A program made the position numbers and the translations under genes. This document shows positions 6,533 through 10,979 of a stretch of DNA of 10,979 nt, in pieces. The notes under the pieces are model-generated. The model was not told where the DNA came from, searched no databases, and worked only from the letters and a program-made list of their open reading frames with translations. The number at the start of each line of letters is the position of its first letter. Position 1 is the stretch's first letter. Where the stretch lies: contig JAUXWS010000086.1 of assembly GCA_030685015.1 (NCBI GenBank), positions 1-10,979 of the forward strand. Reading direction: 5' to 3'. Source of the DNA: a bacterium. GTDB lineage: Bacteria; CAIWAD01.

Positions 6533-7683
6533 ATGTGGATTCTCCGTGGCCTGCAACCCCGGGCGCAGGCGGCCTTGCAGCCGGGCCGCGTGGTGGTCCT
6601 GCTGGGCGCCCGGCGCACGGGCAAAAGCTCGCTGATGCGGCGGCTGATGGACCATTGGCCGGGGGCGTGCCCTGGTGTTGAACGGCGACGATCTGGCCGT
6701 CCAGCAAGCCCTTGCGGAGCGCACCGCCATTGGGCTGGGCAATCTGCTGGGCTCTACGGACCTGCTGGCCCTGGATGAGGCCCAGGTGGTTCCCGGGATT
6801 GGCGCCATCCTGAAGCTGCTGGTGGACAGCCGGCCGGATGTAGCCGTGTTGGCCGGGATCATCCCGTTTCGATCTGGGACGCAGCGTGGGCGAACCCCTC
6901 ACCGGCCGCAGCCGCCACCTGACCCTCCATCCCCTCGCCCAGGCGGAACTGGGACCGTTGGAGAACCACATGGAGACCGGGGCTCGCCTGGCCACACGCC
7001 TCGTCTACGGCGGCTATCCTGACGTGGTGACCGCCGGCGACGACCGCACACGCCAGGAGTTGCTCATCGAGCTGGTCAATGCCTACCTCTTCAAAGATAT
7101 CCTGCAGGTGGAAGGCCTCCGCCGTGCCGACAAACTGAGCCGATTGCTGCAACTGCTGGCGATGGAGATCGGCGCCCAGGTCTCGGTGCAGGAACTTGGC
7201 TCCCAACTGGGCTTGAGCCGCGGTGTGGTGGAGCGCCTGTTGGACCTGCTGGAGCAGTGCTTCGTCATCTCGCGCCTGGGGGGCTTCAGCCGCAATCTGC
7301 GCAAGGAGATCAGCAAAACCTCCCGCTGGTACTTCTTGGACAACGGGGTGCGCAACGCCCTGCTGCGGAACTTCAATCCGCCCTCGCTGCGCGAGGACCT
7401 GGGCGCCTTGTGGGAAAACTACCTGGTGGTGGAGCGCCACAAGGGCCTGGACCTGGCGGGCCGGCATGTCAACCGCTGGTTCTGGCGCACCCACGACCGG
7501 CAGGAGATCGACCTTGTGGAGGAGGAGAACGGCCGCCTGTCCAGCTGGGAATTCAAGTGGAGCGCCCCGCGCCGTGACAGCGTGCCCAGCGCCTGGCGCA
7601 TGGGCTATCCCAACGCCGGGTACCAGGTGATCCACCGCGACAATCACCTGCCCTTCATCATCCCCGACGGTCCCACGACCTGA
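6533..7683 (+). pseudogene. AAA ATPase with DUF4143-like C-terminal domain, broken by two frameshifts
   Basis: The start is MWILRGLQPRAQAAL with a Walker A motif GARRTGKSS at residues 25-33. A first frameshift lies at the C/G run 6659-6665; the next frame continues with RGRALVLNGDDLAVQQAL and a Walker B motif LLALDEAQ. A second shift near 6855 moves the reading to GSSRFDLGRSVGEPLTGR. The rest (to 7683) is intact: AYLFKDILQVEG, a winged-helix-like region, then ENYLVVERHKG and an EIDLVEEE ... WEFKW pattern like a PD-(D/E)xK nuclease fold. This is the architecture of AAA_14/DUF4143 proteins, usually about 380-400 residues; the repaired frame would give about 383. Their function is unknown. Start chosen from the ribosome-binding site GGAGGAG just upstream. 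Either a real pseudogene or two sequencing errors. Confidence 0.85.
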
Positions 7684-7829
7684 GCAGGCCGCCCGCCGCG
7701 GCGGCGCTATGGGCGGAGGGGGCGCCCGCGTCGTGGATCGTGAGGCGTTCGCCGAAGGCCTGGTGGCTGGCGCGCACCGCGCCGCTGTCCCAGATGCCCA
7801 GGTAGCCGAGGCCGCGCCCTGGCAGGCAA
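7684..7829. other. Short region between the ATPase and the MazF remnant, possible gene debris
   Basis: The minus strand can be read as GLGYLGIWDSGAVRASHQAF and GERLTIHDAGAPSAHS without a stop, which looks more protein-like than the neighbouring shadow frames, but there is no start and I recognise no family. It may be the worn end of an older gene or chance. No terminator is evident between the converging ATPase and mazF frames. Confidence 0.3.
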
Positions 7830-8180
7830 CTATGGGAGGCCCAGCACCAGCCGCAGCGCGTTCTCCACGGCGCACAGCTCAGCGGCGCTGAGCCGGGTCA
7901 AGGGACCCTCCCCCAGGCGCCGCCGGTCAATGGTGCGGGGCTGGTCGGTGAGCACCACGCTGTCCTGGAGCAGCCGGTCACGGGCGCCCAAGCGGATGAA
8001 CAGCTCGCCCGCAGGCATGGTCATCGTGCTCAAGGGCAGGACGACGACCAGGGGCGTGACGGCCTCGGACAACTCGTCCGCCTGGATCACCAGCGCCGGA
8101 CGGATCTTGCCCAGTTCCTCGCCGCGCGCGGGATTGAAGTTGGCGACTCACACCTCGCCGCGGCGAATCATCGCCACCAT
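7830..8180 (-). pseudogene. mazF: MazF/PemK-type toxin with an in-frame TGA
   Basis: The frame from the ATG at 8180 reads MVAMIRRGEV, then TGA (8150-8148), then VANFNPARGEELGKIRPALV, IQADELSEAVTPLVVVLPLS and so on to a TAG at 7830. The pattern GEVWxANxxP ... GKxRPALVIQ ... VVVLPLST is that of MazF/PemK endoribonucleases, and the TGA replaces the conserved Trp codon (TGG to TGA). The full frame would encode about 116 residues, a normal MazF length. The ATG overlaps the antitoxin gene by 13 bp. Genes all around use TGA as a true stop, so recoding to Trp is unlikely. An internal start giving a shorter product from 8090 would lack the N-terminal strand and the RPA segment. I regard the toxin as inactivated by a nonsense mutation or affected by a sequencing error. 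Confidence 0.82.
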
Positions 8181-8464
8181 CCTTGGTTGTCGGGGCTTGG
8201 CGAAGTCCGCGCCGGACCAGTCTCCTCATCAAAGCCGTCATCCAGGGTCTCCTCCGCCCGGGCGAGCGCCTCCCGGCGGCTCGCCGGATCCCCGTAGGCC
8301 CCTTGCAATTCCGCCACCGCGCCAGCATAGCGGCGCTGGCGCTCGGCGCCAGCCAGGTACTCCAACAGGGCTTGACGGACCAACTGGGACCGCGTCCGGC
8401 CGCTTCGCCGGGCCTCCGCCTCCAACTCGCCCTCCAGGGCCTCGCCCAAGCGCAGACTGATCAT
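8168..8464 (-). CDS. Ribbon-helix-helix (CopG/MazE-like) antitoxin
   Basis: A 98-residue protein. The N-terminus MISLRLGEALEGELEAEARR, followed by SGRTRSQLVRQALLEYLAG, is a ribbon-helix-helix DNA-binding domain (strand ISLRL, helix 9-20, turn SGRTRS, helix 26-38). The remaining part is charged and helical, as expected for a toxin-wrapping tail. It should bind and neutralise MazF and repress its own promoter. The ATG at 8464 is preferred over the adjacent GTG at 8467 because AGGTGG lies at a better distance. The 3' end overlaps mazF by 13 bp. It is intact although the toxin frame is interrupted, so it is now an antitoxin without an evident partner. Confidence 0.85.
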   Translation of the reverse strand: MISLRLGEALEGELEAEARRSGRTRSQLVRQALLEYLAGAERQRRYAGAVAELQGAYGDPASRREALARAEETLDDGFDEETGPARTSPSPDNQGWWR

Positions 8465-8506
8465 CACGCCACCTGCAAGTCATTTCGTATTGCGATTTGT
8501 GGGCGG

Positions 8507-8535
8507 ATTGTACTACTCCCCGCAAGACATGTCAA
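8507..8535 (-). promoter_or_regulatory. Sigma-70-type promoter of the toxin-antitoxin operon
   Basis: On the minus strand a perfect -35 box TTGACA (8535-8530) is followed after exactly 17 bp by TACAAT (8512-8507), one base from consensus. It points to the antitoxin start at 8464. The palindrome GACATGTC (8526-8533) overlaps the -35 box and may be part of an operator for the antitoxin. Such a strong promoter suits an autorepressed operon. Confidence 0.83.
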
Positions 8536-8731
8536 GCCGGCGCTGGCGGGAGCCTCCTGCACGGCCGGTCATCCGCTCCCGACCTAGCGCCAGGCCGTGG
8601 CTTCCACCCAGGCATCCCGGATCAGTCGCACGAGTTGCCGGTCTGCCCAGGCCCCTGCCGCGGCGGGTGCCACCATCTTCGGCGGATGGGTGGCGCGCCC
8701 CACGGCCGCCCATTCGCCCCAATCCGTTGGT
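8536..8731. other. Non-coding or decayed stretch upstream of the toxin-antitoxin promoter
   Basis: No intact gene. The minus strand can be read as GAWADRQLVRLIRDAWVEAT near the left part (about 8587-8660), without a recognisable family. It separates the toxin-antitoxin operon from the DUF4143 fragment and the DGR, and looks like accessory-gene debris. Confidence 0.35.
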
Positions 8732-8773
8732 GAGGATTTGGGTGATCTGTGGGAAAAAGACTTGGTGGTGTGA
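8702..8773 (+). pseudogene. Remnant of a second DUF4143-type ATPase gene
   Basis: The plus strand reads SPQSVGEDLGDLWEKDLVV followed by TGA at 8771-8773. This matches the segment PPSLREDLGALWENYLVV of the ATPase at 7378-7431: ten of the last 13 residues are identical. Nothing before 8702 or after 8773 continues the similarity, so only about 20 codons of the gene survive. The DNA differs at many third positions, so it is a separate, diverged copy and not a recent duplication. Confidence 0.6.
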
Positions 8774-8820
8774 TGGATGATCGGCGGAGAGGCTACTTCG
8801 GCTGACATGGCCTGGGAGTA

Positions 8821-8848
8821 TGACGGGGGTGCGTCAGCACCCCCGTCA
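8821..8848. terminator. Perfect 12-bp stem-loop downstream of the DGR template
   Basis: The arms TGACGGGGGTGC (8821-8832) and GCACCCCCGTCA (8837-8848) enclose a four-base loop. On the minus strand it lies about 110 bp downstream of the template region, where the DGR transcript should end. There is no U-tract on that strand; on the plus strand CTCTTT follows. It may be a terminator, or it may belong to the stem-loops that accompany DGR recipient sequences, which also have short stems with four-base loops. Confidence 0.5.
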
Positions 8849-8849
8849 C

Positions 8850-8950
8850 TCTTTGCCGCCACGTGGCGGGCGGGACGGTCATCGGGACCCCTGTTGGAAA
8901 TCGTGGCAATGCCACGCGGCCGCGGTGTCCGTGAAGACCGCGGATCAGCC
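8850..8950 (-). other. Region 3' of the DGR template with two stem-loops
   Basis: Directly downstream of the template on the minus strand are two inverted repeats: CCGCGGT/ACCGCGG (8920-8926 with 8937-8943, ten-base loop) and CGTGGCA/TGCCACG around one base (8902-8916). In the Bordetella phage DGR, RNA immediately 3' of the template is needed for cDNA priming and binding of the reverse transcriptase-Avd complex. These stems are candidates for that role; this is inference from position. Confidence 0.45.
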
Positions 8951-8952
8951 GC

Positions 8953-10077
8953 TCAGGGGTGCTGCAGAGACGGAAGCCGTTGTTGTTGTTCGTGTTCGAC
9001 GGGTTGTTGTTGTTGCGATTGGCGCATGGCAGGTTGGTCGCGTTGTTGTTCCAACTGCCGCCCCGTATGACACGGTTGGAGCCGCCTGAGATGATCGCCC
9101 TTGAAGATGTCCCTCCTCAGATTCAGACTATTCCAGGCGCACAGGTTCGCCAGCACGCTCTGGGCGCAGGCCGCAAGCTCGTCCTGGGTCTTCCAGCCCT
9201 GACGGCTTTCCCATTCCCGTCTTGCCAAGCCGCACAGGCTGCGCTTCAGATTCTCGCGGCGCAGGCGGATCGTGCCGGCAAAAATGCGCGTGCCCAGGAA
9301 AGACAAGCCGTGACGCCGCTGGTTGAGACGCGTGGCCTTCGCCTTCAGGGTCAGACGCTGGTGTTCCCACAGCCAGGCCTCCAGGCGCGGCAGCAGGTCC
9401 TTCAGCGCCTGGCGGTCGTCGTGGAAGAGCACGAAGTCGTCCATGTAGCGGACGTAGCCCGGCACCCGCTCCTCGTGGAACAGCCAATGATCGAAGCCGT
9501 CCAGGTAGACGTTGGCCAGGAACTGGCTGGTCAGGTTGCCGATGGGCAGGCCGGGGTGTTGTGGATCGCAACGCAGGATGCGTTCCAGCAGCGCCAGCAG
9601 TCGTTCGTCCGACACCTGGTTGCGCAGCAGGTCCATCAGGATGTCGAGGTCGATGCTGGCGAAGTAGGAGCGGATGTCGCTCTTCAAGTACCAGCGGTGC
9701 TGGCGCAGCAGGCCTTGCGCGCGGCGCACGGCCCGATGTGTGCCCTTACCCTTGCGCGTGGCGTAGGAGTCCTCGATGAAGCTCTCCTCGTAAAGCGGCT
9801 CCAGCACGGCCACCACGGCGTGGTGCACCACGCGATCGCGAAAGGGCGCCTCGGCGATCAACCGTGGCTTGGGCTCCCGCACGGTGAAGGTGCGGTAGCC
9901 GCCGGGCTGATAGGTGTTCGCCACCAGTTCGTCCTGCAGACGCAGCAGCTCCTCCTCCAGGTGGAAACCGAAGGCCAGACAGGCCTCCGAGCCGCCAGCG
10001 CCGCGCCGTGCCCGTTCCCAGGCCCGTAGCAAGCCGCTGAAGGATACGACCTCGTCGAAGAGCTCAACCGGTGGCAT
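8953..10077 (-). CDS. DGR reverse transcriptase
   Basis: A 374-residue reverse transcriptase. Visible motifs in order: RTFTVREPKPRLIAEAPFRD (62-81), the first catalytic Asp in LKSDIRSYF (Asp134), LPIGNLTSQFLANVYL (177-192) and the catalytic box YMDD (211-214). The SQ after LPIGNLT is the signature that separates DGR enzymes from group II intron and retron relatives, which have PQG. These enzymes copy the template RNA with infidelity at adenines. Residues from about 329 to the stop are encoded by the template region itself read in a different frame, giving a Gln-rich tail (QSQQQQPVEHEQQQRL). The ATG at 10077 overlaps the avd end by 14 bp; GGAGG lies 11 bases upstream. The partner is Avd. The enzyme looks complete and active. 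Confidence 0.95.
   Translation of the reverse strand: MPPVELFDEVVSFSGLLRAWERARRGAGGSEACLAFGFHLEEELLRLQDELVANTYQPGGYRTFTVREPKPRLIAEAPFRDRVVHHAVVAVLEPLYEESFIEDSYATRKGKGTHRAVRRAQGLLRQHRWYLKSDIRSYFASIDLDILMDLLRNQVSDERLLALLERILRCDPQHPGLPIGNLTSQFLANVYLDGFDHWLFHEERVPGYVRYMDDFVLFHDDRQALKDLLPRLEAWLWEHQRLTLKAKATRLNQRRHGLSFLGTRIFAGTIRLRRENLKRSLCGLARREWESRQGWKTQDELAACAQSVLANLCAWNSLNLRRDIFKGDHLRRLQPCHTGRQLEQQRDQPAMRQSQQQQPVEHEQQQRLPSLQHP
8958..9090 (-). other. DGR template region (TR), FGE/C-type-lectin type
   Basis: Read on the minus strand from 9086 the sequence encodes GGSNRVIRGGSWNNNATNLP followed by CANRNNNNPSNTNNNNGFRL and CSTP. The RGGSWNNN ... NGFR pattern is typical of templates for formylglycine-generating-enzyme-like C-type-lectin folds. 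Fourteen Asn codons (AAC or AAT) are present; adenine mutagenesis of AAC can give many amino acids but no stop codon. The GC-rich 3' end with few adenines (about 8958-8978) would be the part that pairs with the recipient (IMH-like). Boundaries are estimated because no variable region is available for comparison. Confidence 0.9.
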
Positions 10078-10402
10078 GCTTGAGCCAGCCTCCCGTCATG
10101 CGACCGGCCTCCAGCAGCCCCCGGGCGGCGAACTCGTACTGGGCGTCGCTCAGGTAGTGGCGACGATGGCAGAGGCGCGTCAGCACGCGCAGTTTCTCCA
10201 ATGTCAGGTTGAGGCGCTGCAGGATCGGTGCGCGCTCCTTGGTGTAGGTCGCCTCGATGATCGCTTCCAGCACGTCCAGCGCCAGGTTGGCCATGCGCTG
10301 GCTGATGGTGAAGCGGGCGTCCTTGGGGAAGCGCTCCAGCCGGTCCAGCAGCCAGTCCAGGAAGCGGTTCCAGTGCGTGAAAAGGGGCAGCTCATCCGCC
10401 AT
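10064..10402 (-). CDS. avd: DGR accessory variability determinant (Avd), four-helix bundle
   Basis: A 112-residue basic, all-helical protein, MADELPLFTHWNRFLDWLLD at the start, with helices about 5-25, 28-52, 55-80 and 83-108. This is the size and pattern of Avd/S23-type four-helix-bundle proteins. Avd forms a pentameric barrel that binds nucleic acid and the reverse transcriptase and is needed for mutagenic retrohoming. Its place directly before the reverse transcriptase, with a 14-bp overlap, confirms the call. The ATG at 10402 has GAGGTGA upstream and lies inside the end of the HRDC gene (11-bp overlap). I rely mainly on context and helix pattern, because Avd proteins vary in sequence. Confidence 0.88.
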   Translation of the reverse strand: MADELPLFTHWNRFLDWLLDRLERFPKDARFTISQRMANLALDVLEAIIEATYTKERAPILQRLNLTLEKLRVLTRLCHRRHYLSDAQYEFAARGLLEAGRMTGGWLKHATG

Positions 10403-10880
10403 CGCTCACCTCCGTTGCCGGCTCTTGCGCGGGTAACTCCACGGGCGGCGGCGCGGCTGCTTGGCCCTCCTCCCGCAGCAGGCCAAGCAGCGCCTTGCCG
10501 TAGCGCGCCAGTTTGCTCTTGCCGATGCCGCGAATGGAGCGCATCGCCTCCAGCGACTGCGGCCGCCGCCGCGCCAGTTCTTCCAGCTCGCGGTTGGTGG
10601 CCACCACGTAGGCCGGCAGTCCCTGTTTCTCCGCCACGCCGAAGCGCCATTCCTTCAGGCGCTTGTAGGTGGCCGTCTGCTCGGCGTCCAGCCATTCCGG
10701 TAGCGCCTCGCCCTGTGCAGCCTCGTCGTACTCCACCCACACCGTCCACCAGGCCTTGCCTTTCCAGGCAAAAAACTCGGCCCGTTTCTGCGTCACGCTG
10801 CGCGTGGCGCAGAAACGGTTCAAATCCTCCTCCTGGAACAACTCGCGTTCTGCATCAAACGAAAGGGTGAAAATCCTCAC
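10392..10880 (-). CDS. HRDC-domain protein of the DGR
   Basis: A 162-residue protein from the GTG at 10880. The N-terminal part (1-60; VRIFTLSFDAERELFQEEDL, then EFFAWKGKAWWTVWVEYDE) is a small domain common before HRDC in DGR-linked proteins. An HRDC domain follows (about 70-137): YKRLKEWRFGVAEKQGLPAY, VVATNRELEELARRRPQSLE and the helix-hairpin-like MRSIRGIGKSKLARYGKALL. HRDC domains bind nucleic acids and occur in RecQ and RNase D. HRDC proteins are known DGR companions of undetermined role. The tail is Pro/Ala/Glu-rich. The start is uncertain: an ATG at 10913 with GAGGTGGG before it would add METCRWHSLLP, and the frame is open to 10967. The gene overlaps avd by 11 bp. Confidence 0.82.
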   Translation of the reverse strand: MRIFTLSFDAERELFQEEDLNRFCATRSVTQKRAEFFAWKGKAWWTVWVEYDEAAQGEALPEWLDAEQTATYKRLKEWRFGVAEKQGLPAYVVATNRELEELARRRPQSLEAMRSIRGIGKSKLARYGKALLGLLREEGQAAAPPPVELPAQEPATEVSDGG

Positions 10881-10979
10881 CGGCAACAGGCTATGCCACC
10901 GGCAGGTTTCCATCCCACCTCGCCGCCGCTTCGCTCGGGGCGGGCGGGACGGAAACATGCTCTCCAAAGGGTAAAAGGG
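10881..10979. other. Right edge, upstream of the HRDC gene
   Basis: About 100 bp holding the possible alternative HRDC starts and, presumably, its promoter. There is no match to the template region, so the variable region of the DGR is not within this stretch. No clear promoter is visible. Confidence 0.4.

Larger units (their letters stand above)
8821..10880 (-). mobile_element. Diversity-generating retroelement (DGR) cassette
   Basis: A minus-strand cassette in the order HRDC-domain protein, Avd, reverse transcriptase, template region, then stem-loops. The genes overlap by 11 and 14 bp. In known DGRs the reverse transcriptase and Avd copy the template RNA into cDNA with random changes at adenines, and the cDNA replaces a variable region at the 3' end of a target gene, diversifying a binding protein. 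All core parts except the target with its variable region are present. The target is not in the window and may lie to the right of 10979. Confidence 0.92.

Noticed and set aside
8148-8150. TGA recoded as Trp or selenocysteine in mazF
   Set aside because: Neighbouring genes (lapA, lapB, hipB, avd, RT, HRDC, miaB) end in TGA, so the code is standard. MazF has Trp there, not Cys/Sec.
8979-9054. Simple GTT microsatellite
   Set aside because: The GTT runs are interrupted in a pattern that encodes a defined FGE-like peptide on the other strand and lie next to an RT gene. The DGR template explains them.
8959-10029. Long plus-strand open frame opposite the reverse transcriptase
   Set aside because: It is antisense to a gene with clear catalytic motifs, and its Gln/Ala/Val-rich text has no domain. 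It results from high GC.
8953-10077. Group II intron or retron reverse transcriptase
   Set aside because: The SQ motif after LPIGNLT, the Avd neighbour, the adenine-rich template and the lack of maturase or HNH domains all point to a DGR.

Overview
The window is GC-rich bacterial chromosome with genes packed in short operons, ATGA-type overlaps, Shine-Dalgarno sites and TGA used as a normal stop. The lapA/lapB pair and a SPOR protein point to a Gram-negative cell envelope. The mixture of housekeeping genes, toxin-antitoxin remnants, a decayed AAA/DUF4143 ATPase and a diversity-generating retroelement (DGR) is typical of an environmental, perhaps uncultivated lineage. I cannot place it in a phylum from sequence alone.

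Layout. (1) 1-240: the 5' end of mutS on the minus strand, running off the left edge. (2) 241-1800: about 1.5 kb without a credible gene, filled with a mosaic of related repeats: five strong palindromes, a tandem pair of ~345-bp units and other shared modules. (3) 1801-5486: a minus-strand operon miaB > lapA > lapB > SPOR protein, covering tRNA modification followed by envelope functions. miaB carries an extra low-complexity segment containing three tandem 11-bp repeats. (4) 5691-6259: a hipBA-like locus on the minus strand; the HTH regulator is intact, the HipA toxin is cut to about 60 codons, and a symmetric nested palindrome sits at the hipB start. (5) 6456-7683: a plus-strand AAA ATPase with a DUF4143-like C-terminal domain, broken by two frameshifts and preceded by a 32-bp-spaced direct repeat. 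(6) 7830-8535: a minus-strand toxin-antitoxin pair with an intact ribbon-helix-helix antitoxin, a MazF/PemK toxin reading frame interrupted by a TGA where Trp is expected, and a near-consensus promoter. (7) 8536-8820: gene debris, including a short remnant of a second DUF4143 gene. (8) 8821-10880: a DGR on the minus strand: HRDC-domain protein > Avd > reverse transcriptase > template region (TR).

The DGR is the most interesting element. Its three genes overlap by 11 and 14 bp and so are probably translated together. The TR lies inside the 3' end of the reverse transcriptase reading frame. Read in another frame, the TR encodes a formylglycine-generating-enzyme/C-type-lectin-like peptide (RGGSWNNN ... 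NGFR) with 14 Asn codons, the classic substrate for adenine-specific mutagenic retrohoming. I found no matching variable region or target gene in the window; it should lie beyond the right edge or elsewhere in the genome. The other accessory loci (hipA, mazF, ATPase) all look inactivated, so this part of the chromosome appears to be an acquisition and decay zone.
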